A DNA stretch of 64,000 bases, taken from contig JAIXMN010000037.1 in the NCBI GenBank assembly GCA_025716815.1, forward strand, positions 245,199 to 309,198, in the 5' to 3' direction. Made by a program: the position numbers and the translations under genes. This stretch comes from Dichotomocladium elegans. Taxonomy: Eukaryota; Mucoromycota; Mucoromycetes; Mucorales; Lichtheimiaceae. Below, in pieces: positions 24,200-35,912 of the stretch; position 1 is the stretch's first letter; each line of letters starts with the position of its first letter. Under the pieces are notes generated by a model. It was not told the DNA's origin. It did not search any database and saw only the letters and a list, made by a program, of their open reading frames with translations.

Positions 24200-27034
24200 G
24201 ACGGAAAGAGGAACGAGAAGAAAGGTTACTCGATCTTTCAGGGACCACGAAGACAGAGAACACACATGCATCGTCCTCTATGGTCGGGTAAGACGTCGTA
24301 AACCGGGGAACTTAGTACTCTCCACCATGAATATATGAATTGTAGACGATTACTACATACATTGTGAAAATGAATGGCAAGATCGAGCCCGGAAAACTTA
24401 GGCTTCTCAGGAATATATTGTTCATAAAGTAAGGGGAGCACCAATTTCACTGAAAAGGCAAGTACCTCGACCAAGCATTTTGGAAACAAAAGAGATCGTC
24501 TGCCCAATGTTTCACCGTGTCCTACCTTCCGTCGTGGTCTTTGTCCCTAGCGCAAAAAAAAAAAGACTCAGTTCCATCAAACTCGACCGGCAGACAGACA
24601 GACAGACAGACAGCCTGGTCAAGTTTACAAACTAGAACTAGAAGTAGCCACTTGCTCGGTGTGCGTGATATGCCGTTGTCATCCTATCTTGTGCTCTCTG
24701 TTCTTTTCCCTTCTTAGAGCTGGGAGAGTTATTAAAGGGAGGCGGGGTGTGAAACTAAAGCTAACGGTCTTCAATGGATCGACGTGGGAGCAGAATACAA
24801 TAGGGAGTTATTGCCCGGCGATCTAAAAAAAAAAACTAATCACCGCATAATAACGATGCAATCAAGATAGAAGATTTCTGAATGGCCCACCAAAACCATG
24901 TGAACATATGGATGAGCTTATGAAACAACAAGACTGTTGGTCTTTGATTTTCGGATCAAGCAAATGAATAAACGACACGCAGTCGAGAGTGCATTGCGAG
25001 AGTCGTTTGGCACAAGTTCGCCAAGCATTTTCTGTCTTTTTCCTAGGGGGGGGGGTTAATGTATTGTGTTCGCGCAGAAATCTTTACACGTGATGACAAA
25101 GCAAAATGTCGCATACATGGCGAAAAATAATGAATCTTTATATCGACTTGCGTTTGGCCCGAATCTAATACCTTCTGGCCTATGTAGATTGACCTATCGC
25201 ACCCGTACTTGATGAGTCATGGAAGAGAGGTGGAAAAGGATACCGGAGCACCCGATGGGGCTGCGATTTGGCTGCCTTTGGGCAGGATCTTTTCTTTAAA
25301 AAAAAAAGAACGAGGAGCATTGCTTCTGGCGCACCTCTCATCCTCTGCCATGGTTATTACCATGTGCACATCTGGGTACGCCTGGTGTGAGCCGGATTGG
25401 TAAGTCAAAGTGTTTTATATCTTGTACTTTGGAAAATAAAGTAGAGTATAAGATGAGGCGGTCCCAGTCAGGGAATTCATAGTTACGCTAACTACCGTTT
25501 CTCGGTTTGAAATGATCATGGAAAACATAGATTCATAAATCGTATTGATACTCATTGCTACCTTTTAACATATATTGAAGGGATAGAAGGGCAGTGGACG
25601 GTGCGCCCGGGAGTCCCTCTCTTTGATGACTCATCAAGTGCGGTGTATGTACGAAGCCGGAAAGGTGAGCGGGTGGTAGGTTGCGATATAACCAGTTAGC
25701 ATGGGTAGTGATCATACCGTATGCGAACATGGAAAGAGAGGGTGTTACAATAAAGGAACAGGCTTCTCGACTGCCCAGCATTACGGAACGGCTGATCGCG
25801 TATGCGTAATTTTTTTTGTAATAAACGTCTTTTGTTCAACCTTTTGCTCCAGTTTATACAAGAAAGAGCACGCTCTATACACTACGGAATTTGTACTTTT
25901 TTAATGGCATCTGGAACTAAGGGTAGCATAGAGTAATGCTGTATGTACAGTACTCGGCTGTCATTAAGCAGTAGAGAGGCTTAATTTATATCCTCATGGT
26001 CGCGGCAGAATGAACCGAGACGGGCATGTTGTATTGACAGTGATAACTAAAAGAAAAAAATCTAGATCGTCGCCACATCCTGGGCTTTCCTCGACGATGA
26101 CAGTACCCTATCTCTTTTGCTCTGGTTATAAGCGTTTGTCCATATTTTCGAGCGACACTTGATTTGTCATTTTGCACAAATGCGATTTCTATTGTTATCA
26201 TCGAGCGACTTCTTGAACCGGGGGGGGCAACATACCTTGTAATTGCGGTTTGTTTGGTCAACAGACTGATTCAAAACAGCTTGCTTCATTTCGATGTTCG
26301 TATATAAAATAAACACTTTAATTTTTTTTTTGGGGGGGTGGCATACATGTGTGTGTGTGTGATCAGTGGTAGTGCTATAGAGAAGAGCTCTGAAATTCTG
26401 TTTATTTGTTCGTATAGTTTTCGCTGCGACTGATCCATCCGTTGTATTTGGAACTCGTATACACAAGCTGCCGTTTACATTATCTATCTGCCGATCCCCG
26501 TCCACCCCCTCATCGAAGGGTATTTGCAGAATGATTTTCATATACACAGGCAGATATTTAACATGATTCAAAAAGCGAAATGCGTCTAGATAGAAAGAGA
26601 TATAAAGTAGGCTCCGTCATCTATTTGTGTATTGATTCCGTTTTATTGTTATTTTCTATCATATCACTCTGTACATCGAGCTTGGTATCGTGTTTAATAA
26701 CCAGTAACCGGATATATGTTCTTTATGTGTATCGAATTCGTCCATGACCCTCTGGAAGGGACAAAGTCTCTTTGTTTATTATGAGATGTTTACCAAGAGT
26801 AAAAGGAAAAAGAGAACGGAGCACAGGCGATGTAAACTCACTATCGGTCTATAGAGGCAGACACGTACTGTAGGTGGATGATTATTTATATGCAGTTGGA
26901 CAATGTGCGTACCGCGTTCAAATGGGGTTTTAAGGAGAAGAGTTACATGAACTGGAAGATGCTATGGTTTATCGAATGAGGAGATATACATGGTGGAAGA
27001 TGTGGGTACATCGGTTTGCATACAGCTATATATG
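24200..27034. other. Gene-poor 2.8-kb interval
   Basis: No convincing gene. It holds a CAGA tetranucleotide repeat (24591-24614), a G9 run near 25047, and a short sequence at 25078-25125 (GAAATCTTTACACGTGATGA) that resembles the left edge of the Tc1/mariner-like copies, probably a solo terminal relic. The right part (about 26640-27034) is likely the 3' UTR of the CCCH gene. Confidence 0.5.
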
Positions 27035-27715
27035 CTACTGCCATGATGATGACAGATGAGGGTGTTCATATGCCGGGGTGGATGACTGCCACGGGTCGTG
27101 GTGGTTACAGATGGACGAGAACGCTCCTAATCGTTTCTTGGAGACCCCGAAAGTGATGTTCTGCCGATGGTACATGCTCGGGGAGCCAATGTCACCCGCG
27201 CCTGAACCCGCTGCAGCAGCTATTGCCGTCGCGGCGAGTATCATGTCCTCCAACTGAACGTCATCCACTGAGATAGTCGATGATGTGCTGGTGGTATCAT
27301 CGTCATTATCGTGGATAAACGTGCATCGCACACCATATAAGCAGGTGCCTGTCCTGTGGTATGTTCGGCAGATTTCGGTTTTGTAACGCACATGACGCTG
27401 GACCATCCTAAGTTCCTGTTCTCCGTGCGCAAATCGGCACTTCTTTCCGTATCTTTTTTTTTTTTCGGTTTTGGTATGGGAAGGAAAAAAGGTGATGCCC
27501 GATAAGAAGCCGAAGCAAGACAGACAGAATGTGCGTGTGTATGTGTATGTGTGCAATGAGTGTCTCTTCATGATTTCTCACTAAAAAGAATGATCGCAAG
27601 TTAACCTGCAATAGCCCATCTCGGCCCAGTTTCGACACATCTCGGTCTTGTAAAGATCCAGTCGTTTGTCGGGTTTCCCATGGGCTTTATGGTGGATTGT
27701 ATTTCCAGGAAGCAT
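27035..27715 (-). CDS. Tandem CCCH zinc-finger protein (tristetraprolin/TIS11 family)
   Basis: RNA-binding protein of the family that binds AU-rich elements and recruits CCR4-NOT. Two exons: 27715-27606 and 27452-27035, joined inside the first finger (donor TGCAG|GTTAAC, acceptor AAAG|ATACGG) to give 175 aa. Finger 1 is [26 protein letters not shown] (C-x8-C-x5-C-x3-H), residues ~23-47. Finger 2 is [24 protein letters not shown] (~61-85). The R/KYKTEL-like lead-ins and the 18-residue-type spacing match TIS11 proteins. The rest is Ser/Thr-, Ala- and Gly-rich. The fingers lie very near the N-terminus, unlike animal TTP; an extra upstream exon cannot be excluded. Confidence 0.88.
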
Positions 27716-28334
27716 GATGATTATATTTTTTCTCCGGAAGAAAAAGTCGAGGAAGAAAAGATGTAAGAAGAGGTGTATGGTTCTCTTAATGAAATTTGGG
27801 AACTCGACCAAAACGTATTGCTATTAAACAATGGACCCGTCATGTGATATGGGTGATGGTTTTGTTTTTCCTGGGTAACAACAAACAGGCCGAGGACGTG
27901 TAAGGTGCGAGAGCCCCAGGGATCGGTCATCCCCCGTGTGCCCCCACACTCACCATCTCTCTCTTTCCGGGGTACAGTTTTGCTCCGGACTCTGTGTATA
28001 CGAATGAATATAGCGAACGGAATGTGAGACTAAGATCTCCATCATGACGTAGCGGATTTGCTAAAAGTTGAACGGATATGCGCCGGTAATTGAATGCACC
28101 TTTCCCACGTTTGGGGATAGAATCAAGGACATACACATCCGTACAGTTGCACACACACGACTTACCCTTCGTCTCCTTTCCCCAATACGTAGAACCGTTC
28201 CTTTTTCGATATCTTCACCAGCCATCCCGCACATTAGGTATTTCTCCTGTTGGGGAAAGGGCTGGCTGTGCGGGAGTAGATCAGGCTTGTCAATTATACG
28301 CTATTTTTCAACATCAAAAGTCGCACCCTACCGA
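27716..28334. other. Upstream region of the CCCH gene
   Basis: Presumed promoter and 5' UTR of the CCCH gene. No other gene is visible. Confidence 0.4.
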
Positions 28335-29980
28335 GAATAAGCTTGATGACAAATCGAATGTCACATGCATAGGCAGAAAGATGTCACTTGGCAAATCCAT
28401 CTCCCCCTTTTGACTCTTTCTCATTTATACACTTTTACATTCTGAAATGAGCAATCTATTTTTTGAACGACAATGGCTAACGTCATGTTGTTGACGAAGA
28501 AATGAGTTCCCTGCAATCCGTTTGTTTTCGCACTGAATATCTGCGTAGCATATCTTGCAAAGATAACTCTGAGCTTACTACCATATACATTCCCAAGCAA
28601 AAGGATGCAGCCATTCGGATGAAAGAAGCGGGTATCAAGCTCAGTTACACAGCGTCCACTGATCAAGTCAAGATCAGATTTTCCAAACTAATGTTTGAGT
28701 ACATGAGCTGCTGAAAAGCAGCTAGGAATTCATGTTGGTTCAGCCCAGCGATGGGCATCACAGTACGAGAAAGACCCTGACAGCATCTTTAAGTAAACCT
28801 AAAGTAAGGCGTCGTCGTTCGCGTACTCTGAATGAAGAGCATAAGAGCGTTATTTTCGAATGGGTTGATGAGAATCCATCGGTTGTCCTAGAACAGCTGA
28901 TGGAGCAACTGTTCCAAAGATTTGAGGGTCTCAGACTATCTAAAATGATGCCCCATCGACTTATGAAGAACGGAGGCAACTTGTCATTAAAGGGTTCGGT
29001 TTCAGCCTGTAGACAGGAATGGCGCTGCGAAGATCCAATAGCGCCTTGGGCTGGGTGCGCAGATGGGACAGGACCGACATTGGCTTTAGAAAAAAAAAAC
29101 TGCGTTTTTCTGGATGAGTCTGGATTTCATATTAATATGAAACGGAGCATGGCATGGACCAAGAAAGGGTCTTCCTCCAGTGGTCACAATGCCAAAAACA
29201 AGAGCAAAAACAACTACAGTCTTGGGAGCAATCTCAGCACAAAGGTATCATTAAATATAGCTTGAGACTCCCGCAGCCACCAACCAACAAAAGAAAGAGG
29301 GCAGGCCAATCCGAAGTTATGATCAGAGGAACTTTAACTGGATATTATCACAGCTTCCGTAAGGCTACGATGGACGAGATAGATAAGTATGAACATATGC
29401 AGGCCCATTATTTGGTACTGGATAGTGCACCTGTCCATAAGGTTGAGGATATCAATGTGTTTATCTTCCGCTACCCTTGCCTGAACTCAATCAGACTGAG
29501 CAATTTTGGTCGGTTATCAAGAGCAAAGTAAAAGGCAATAGGTTACCCTTGTGCCATTCTGCAATCTTTTAATATTCAGGATCCTCTGTAGATAACGATA
29601 TCAGCCCAAGTCAAGCGCCTTGAGAGGAGAGGATATGGGCTTTGGGTGGTACCGTGGTTTGGCTGCACTTGCGCAGATCTTCCATCATGGCTTTGTCGAG
29701 GCGCTTTTATCTTTGCCTGCTTCCTCTGTTGCTTCTGCCGTTGGTGTTGTTGTTGGTTCGCCGTTTTCCCTCCTCGTTCCTTCCTCCCTGGTCCTCCATT
29801 GTTACCGCAATGGCACATTTGGCTATCTTTGGTGCAAGTTAAAAGAGTAAGAAGGGGGCTGCTATTTTCTGTTGACTCATGGGTATATCTCTGGCCTTCT
29901 TTATCCAAGCGAAATTTTATTTTACTTTACATGTGTCATAATCGTCTCCCTTACGAAATTTATTTTTGAAATAAGGGTTT
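28335..29980 (+). mobile_element. Decayed Tc1/mariner-like element, copy 2
   Basis: About 1.6-kb relic with the best-preserved transposase pieces among the plus-strand copies. Left edge: ATGACAAATCGAATGTCACA (28346). Segments in order: N-terminal region near 28502-28710; HTH remnants; LNEEHKSVIFEWVDENPSVV and QLMEQLFQRFEGLRLSK; the first catalytic Asp in FLDESGFHINMKRSMAWTKK (about 29106-29165); then a second-Asp region YLVLDSAPVHKVEDI (29410-29455), matching the D-N-A-x-I/V-H motif of DDE_3 transposases with Asn changed to Ser. The frame is broken between these blocks. Right edge near 29960 (TTACGAAATTTATTTTTGAA). The 3' part (29530-29800) is homologous to 54940-55200. Confidence 0.75.
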
Positions 29981-30201
29981 CCATGCATGTATTATACGTC
30001 AACCAACCCGTCCAACTCTCGCTTTTGCAATTATAGTACAATTTTTTTTCTATAGGTGGTTTGCTTCGAGCCACTCCCTCCTTCTCGCTTTCTCCCCCTC
30101 CAATTCACTGCCTCCCTTTCGCTCCTCATACTTTTCGTTTTCTACTAAGCGGGGATACGGCGTTATGAGAACCTGCTGATTGGTTGATATCCTTTTTTTT
30201 T

Positions 30202-31104
30202 TCAAGCAACCACCCTCTGTTTTCGGAGAAGACCCAACGGCACATTATCTTGGTCATCGCCCGCAGCGGTTAGCACCGAAGTCGAGCGTAGGGACGATGC
30301 GCACAATACCATTGTTGTTTTTCCACCTACTACCAAAGCAGTACCACCACCACCAGCAGCAATAGGCGTCGTTGTCGTTGTTTCTGCCGTTGCCAGCGCG
30401 TTTTGTTTCTTATCCGTCGTCTTGGAGGACAGAATCCTTGACCAATAGGATCCCCCTTCTTTTTTCGGCGAGTCGTTTGTTAGGGACATGGTACAAGGAG
30501 TGATCACCACGGTCGCCTCCAAAAATGGTTTCCGGCGCCGAAGAAGAGCTTGGCGTACAGGGTGCTGACCTTGGACAATCTTGTCGACGGGCGTTTCGAG
30601 TAGCATCATCAAATATCGACACGTCGAAGCCGAGGGCTTTCTTCCACCGGCAATTGCAGAAATGGACACCGCAGCATGCATCATCGAGAGCAGGCGACTG
30701 TTTTCTTCGAAGCAGACCTTCTTGTGAGTACCCGTCTTTTGAAGGACGCGTGCAAGGGCTAATTGGATCTGAAGGTTATATGGCGGACGCTGCTGCTGCT
30801 GCTGTTGTTGTTGTTGTCTCTGCCGTTGATGCCGATAGCGTTTACATTTGCCGACCGTGGCAAGATACACTTTGTACATCTCTTTGTCAAGGTCATCGCC
30901 GGAATTTGACCCATCAAGATCGTCTTCCTCATCGTCCCAGATATCAGGCCCGACACGGCTGTTCTTGCGGCTGCCTGTTGCTCTCTTCAGCAGGCGCGGA
31001 AATCGATCGAAAAAGAAAGATAGTGGCTTGTCGCAGGCCAGGGTATTACTAGCGAGCATAGTATCTCTAGATACGGTGGTAACGGATTTCTCAGCGCAGG
31101 GCAT
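30202..31104 (-). CDS. Hypothetical low-complexity protein
   Basis: Single-exon ORF; I start it at the ATG at 31104, giving 300 aa, because upstream codons are a Cys/Val repeat from a CA microsatellite (31130-31150). I do not recognise a family. It has an acidic segment (WDDEEDDLDGSNSGDDLDKE) at about 50-70, a Q9 run, and a central part (IQLALARVLQKTGTHKKVCF and SASTCRYLMMLLETPVDKIV) that could be a small folded or PP1/kinase-docking region (KVCF-like). Ala/Gly/Thr-rich stretches follow. The length and composition support coding, but there is no family evidence. Confidence 0.5.
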   Translation of the reverse strand: MPCAEKSVTTVSRDTMLASNTLACDKPLSFFFDRFPRLLKRATGSRKNSRVGPDIWDDEEDDLDGSNSGDDLDKEMYKVYLATVGKCKRYRHQRQRQQQQQQQQQRPPYNLQIQLALARVLQKTGTHKKVCFEENSRLLSMMHAAVSISAIAGGRKPSASTCRYLMMLLETPVDKIVQGQHPVRQALLRRRKPFLEATVVITPCTMSLTNDSPKKEGGSYWSRILSSKTTDKKQNALATAETTTTTPIAAGGGGTALVVGGKTTMVLCASSLRSTSVLTAAGDDQDNVPLGLLRKQRVVA

Positions 31105-31150
31105 CGTACAAAAAACACACGCACGCATACACACACACACACGCACACAG

Positions 31151-33731
31151 AAAGAGAGAAGGAACTAGAAAGGGAGAAGACGTGGAGAAGAGAGATAAGA
31201 AGAGGAAATGACAAAAAGGGTCACTTTTCTTTTCTTTTTGGAGGCGCTGTGAGGGGTCGATATTTTATTTATGAAGAATCATGCTACCTAGCAACCAAGT
31301 CCCCTGCAACAGGATGTATGTATATTTATATGGATACATACATACGAATATATATAGATTGTATACACACGTATATTCAAACAGTAAAAAAAAGCTTTTA
31401 TAATTTTATACTGGCATGTAAAAAGGTTACATTACATGTTCTGGATGCAACTGCCCGAGTCGTTTAAAGCTTTCTCCTTCTCGGGGAACTCTTGCGGCGT
31501 ATGTCCTCTTGACTCTTAGCAGAGCGATTTTACTCCCCCTCCCTCCTTCTCCTCCCTTTGCAACTCGACTACATGTAAATAAATCGATGGCTTGTATCAG
31601 CCATAGAAAACGCAGAGACAAGAAATACGCATCTCCACACGAGCCTTTTGCTGTTTTGTCGGTTTCTATCATACGAACCAAGTATCACCTCAGTCTCTTC
31701 CGCCATCACACACCATATACAATGCTTCCACCCAGCGTACGTCGTAATGTCACAAGTCAAACGTGATGCGCTAGGTGGAGCCAAGCGTTCTATCAACCGA
31801 CGCTCCAAGGCGAGTAAGACAATGGTCAGGATGAACCAAAGAGCTCGCACCGAGATTGCTTATGTCGGTTTCATTCAGAGGAAGGGGGGCCTAAGGATTT
31901 CCCCTCGACACACACACACACACACGCGCGCGCGCACACACAGAGTACCAATCAGAAAAAAAAAACCGGGTACCATTGCCCGGCCCTACTTTAAAGAATG
32001 CCAGTCGTAGTTTTAGAAAATCATGTCGCTTTGGCATTTGCCAAAAAAAAAGATATACACGCCACATTTTGTGTGGTTGACGCAACGTACATGTTTTGTT
32101 GACGAGAATGATGAATTCAAGGCTCGATTTGTCCAGTGGGTAGGGGGGGTGGTAGTGGTGGAATTGATAGCATGGTGAGCCGCACATGTGTGAAAGAAGC
32201 AAAAGACGGAAAAGCCGCGATGGTTAGCCATCCAGGACATAGGTCTCCTCTTCTTTCTCAATATCGAAAGATGAATGGACGAGCATCAGCTGCACTGAGT
32301 AAATACATCGTTGACCTGCGGACAGACGAGTACGTAGAAGATATAATATGTACGTAACGTCTATGCAGTATTCTGAAGGAAGAATATAAATAAAAGGGGG
32401 AGGGTCTGTTTTCATTTCTTTTCACTTGCACCTCAAAACATGCAACTCAAACGTTTTCGTTGTATACGTACAAAACGTCGAAAGAATAGCCCCCCCCCGA
32501 CAGAGTGGACTTCAGTCAGACCAGAAAACTATATAGATCCCCATCCCCCGCGAGTATGCCTGCTTTAGGCCGAGGTAGCTGTCCTATCTGATATCTGCAT
32601 AATAACTACATAAGTGAACCCTTCCAGCTGACTCGCCCACCTGTAGCATCACACCATGGTCCGATGCGTCGGGGTCAAATGGGTGCACAGCTACGTACTT
32701 ACACGCGTCGTCACCAAGGGGAGAAAAGCATTCAAGGCCCTCTCTCAGATGTATCAATCGAGATAACCCCCATGGTGCTGATAACTACGTCCTACATGAC
32801 ACAGGCACTTTATCAAAAAAAAAAAATCCACGCAGCTCTGTATCGAATGGCAGGAGCAAGCAATGCGTGATTCATCTTCTGAATTTCATCGATCGTAGGA
32901 GTTAAGATTTCGTACTAAAGTTCCTTAAGAGGGAAAATATGTACGTACAGTGACCATCCCATTATCAGGATACGTATTCGCTATGATTTTGTTGGGAGCC
33001 AAGATTATCAGTATAGCAGGGGCAGCCAGCCACTGTGGTTCGTTTCATCTCCTCTACCGTCATGCTGTTCAATTCTACCGATACATGGGGTATGGGTCCA
33101 CCATGACCCATCGCTGTGGCAATGATAATGTTCTGGTTGTGCAGAATAAATTTGAACCAGGTCAAAGAGGACTTGTTTCTTTATTAATACACGGTCATTG
33201 TTGCTCTTCCGAACCATTCCTATGCATTGTATCTGTCTACACTTACCCCAGCACTTGTATAGAAATTTGGGAGTGGATTCTATCGATGCTCTATGTACGT
33301 CGGATATGTCAGAAAAAAAAAGAATAGACCCGGTGTCAAAAGGTCTTGGGTTCCAACGAGCTCCTTGCATGAGGAACAAATTAATTTAATACGTGCATCA
33401 GGACCCGTCGTCAAGTTAGCTTCGTTGGGGTGGATGCGAAGTTTGATTTAGATTGGCCAAATGCGCCCATTTGATTGGGTGGTGGGGCACTCTCCCCCTG
33501 AATGACACCGATGTATGTAGAAATCTCTCTATACTGACCTCTTTCTTGTCTCGCTCGTCGCCTCTCTCTCTCTCTCTTTATGTTGCACCTGTTGAAAGAA
33601 ACTTGGTCTCACATAGTTCATACATGGGTTGTGACATTGACTGCCTAAAAGGGGCAGCATATGATATTGACCAGGACTCGGAACAAGTGAATAGATCGAC
33701 GGAGCACATGATCGATGATCTCGTGCCCTTT
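31151..33731. other. Gene-poor 2.6-kb interval
   Basis: No gene I can support. It contains CA/GC microsatellite (31908-31940), a poly-A run (32041-32050), C9 (32490-32498) and CT repeats (33560-33578). The part next to 33731 probably carries the sideroflexin 3' UTR. Confidence 0.45.
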
Positions 33732-34139
33732 CTATAGGCCTTTATTGTAATACAGGCGGGTGATCGGCTTGCCATCTCGATCCGTGAGATTTTGGAACTC
33801 GGGTTCCATTGAAGATGTTTCTAGAGAAGAGATCTGCGGGAAGACGGCAATGGCTGCCGGCAGCGCAGTCATCATCGTCAGAGCAATTAAACCTGTTTTA
33901 GCAGTCCAAAAAGAAGAGAGAAAATAAGCATGGGACTCCCGCCATCAACCCTCTTCAGAAACAATGACTTGCCAAAATTGATGGGAAGGAAAAGTTTGGG
34001 CCGGGCTTGGAGAAACGCGGTTTCCTGGATGCGGTCAAGCACCAAAGGAGGGACCACCAGTACGGGAGCATTGGTCAGGACACGCGAAATAGCCACCTTT
34101 TTGATTTTATTGTTCAGTTCCTTTTCCTTTATCAAGGTC

Positions 34140-34197
<58 letters not shown>

Positions 34198-35309
34198 CTT
34201 TTACCTGTGACACTGCTGCCAGGCCGGCGGCCTTGGACTTGCCCACACACTCATTATGCTCTGTAAACACATCAATGCCATTACTGATCTCTTTGCCTCG
34301 CATCAGGAACACATTGATGGTGCCGGCCGTTGCCACCGCGGCAAACGGTACAAGCTTCATCATCAGGTGTTTGATCGACGCCGATATGTTCAAGCGGGGC
34401 ACCGCCTGAGTCAGGCCCACCGCAATTGCACAGGACGACGTGACCGCAGACACATAGGCCACTAGCACAGGACGGATCTTAGCACGCTCTGATCCTCCCT
34501 CATTCATTCTTTTCACTTACTTACCTGCAGTCTCTTTGATATCCATGGGAGTTGACTTATTCGCATTGGCCGAGTTGAACGCAACATTGACACTTTGGTT
34601 CGCCCATTGCCAAAAAAGGATGGTTTTGATCTATAAATCGCACCGAGTCAAATAATAAATATACGCTCAGAGAAGAGAGAGGGCGGGAAAGGTTTAATCG
34701 TGCATTCTTTCTTACAGATGGATTCGGCGTCAGCATACCGGCCACCAAGACCATATTTGTCGGTACAAAGCACGACATCCGGAATGGTAACAAGATAGGC
34801 TCGCCCGTGTCTGGATGCACGGTCGAATCGACCACTATGAAAGCTGATCGTGAGTAGGGACGGTCGCGCGCACTCTCTAAACATACCCTTCTTGGCTTTC
34901 CATAATTTTTCTGGATCAACCGCCATTCCAGGGTTCTGCTTATAATGCGCAAGAAGACCCTTGGCTGCTTCAAGCTGCTGACCCGAGACAAAGAGCGTGC
35001 TATTGTATTCAGAGGTGGGTTTGGCGGAAGTAGATAGATATATATGTTTGGGAATAACCCATGGGGTTCCAGCTATCATCAGCCGAGGCGCAAATCGACG
35101 CTCATTCTTTGTAGTCAGACTATACAACTTTACCGAACATCGGTGACATCGATGAAGTGTCGGAATCGACCCCAGTAGGTCGATTGCGGATATCGAGGTT
35201 TGCCTTGGATCCGTTAGTCAAGCAATGGCAATCAACTTTTTCGAGGGCGAGCATGGAACCGAAAAGGAATAAAGAGAAGAAACAACTCACTCAAGTCGAT
35301 CGCGGCCAT
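33732..35309 (-). CDS. Sideroflexin (mitochondrial amino-acid transporter family)
   Basis: Mitochondrial inner-membrane protein; animal sideroflexins transport serine for one-carbon metabolism. Eight exons: 35309-35291 (19 nt), 35203-35134, 34999-34887, 34843-34716, 34630-34525, 34461-34205, 34096-33973, 33892-33732; phases close for 325 aa, the family length. Landmarks: MAAIDLSKPRYPQSTYWGRF at the N-terminus, RHFIDVTD, VHPDTGEPILLPFRM, FWQWANQSVNVAFNSANAN, LVPFAAVATAGTINVFLMR, VLTNAPVLVVPPLVLDRI, and the conserved C-terminal YYNKGL. The seventh intron is GC-AG (TTTTG|GCAAGT). The sixth intron carries a ~50-bp CT repeat (34141-34199). Confidence 0.94.
34141..34199. repeat. CT dinucleotide microsatellite inside a sideroflexin intron
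   Basis: Nearly pure (CT)n ending in TTTCTTTCTTTT. On the gene strand it reads (GA)n between the donor at 34204 and the acceptor at 34097, so it does not supply the pyrimidine tract of the intron. Confidence 0.9.
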
Positions 35310-35912
35310 TGGAGAATGAAGGTTCCCAGAAAGAAAAGAAAAGCAAAGACAGCACGTACACGACTGTGGGCGGGCAGGGGGGGGAGTCCAACGATCAAAA
35401 AGATCGGCCGATCTGTACTCATCTTGCGTCACATGCCATCTTGATGGAAAAAGAGGCAGGGTCGCACAGGAAAGGCGTGGGTAAAACCCCCAATTTATAC
35501 ACTATTTTTCCTAGCCATTCAGCCAGTTGAACTTTTTGTTTGCGAGTTATGAAAATAGTTTAGCGGTAGGGTAGCATATTAAATTGCGTGATGACACAAA
35601 TATCATTTGGCATTCTTGAAGATGACTTTGCAGAGCCGATACAGGAGTATCTATTAGTAAAAACGCCTGTTGGCTGACTCAGTCACCCAGTCAGACTATG
35701 TTCAGTGTGGCACAGGCAGCCACTCCAAAAGGCCAGCGCTGTAGTCTCACAAGAAGTGCTGATTTGTGATAGAAATGCCACAGAACCGTGCGCGCGGCAT
35801 AAATGCGATTGATCATTGGTCATCTTTCGATCAATTGACAACTCAAGTTCTACTATATATATGGGCTACCGGTATTAAATTGCGTGTCCCTTTCTTTTCC
35901 TTTGTACCGATC
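35310..35912. other. Spacer between sideroflexin and the Fanzor relic
   Basis: Holds the presumed sideroflexin promoter and the left flank of the Fanzor locus. Includes TAGGGTAGCATATTAAA at about 35567, which recurs in near-identical form upstream of the RPC7 gene. No clear terminal inverted repeat of a Fanzor transposon is found. Confidence 0.4.

Noticed and set aside
24591..24614. CAGACAGA tandem units as a possible CRISPR-like array
   Set aside because: A plain tetranucleotide microsatellite without spacers; no CRISPR array is expected or seen in this eukaryotic DNA.
25533..25781. Small minus-strand ORF in the 24-27 kb gap
   Set aside because: 82 codons, no recognisable family, no supporting context; chance open frames of this length are common here.
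31427..31850. Overlapping frames on both strands at 31.4-32.0 kb
   Set aside because: No family similarity, no splice support, and low-complexity composition; treated as non-coding.
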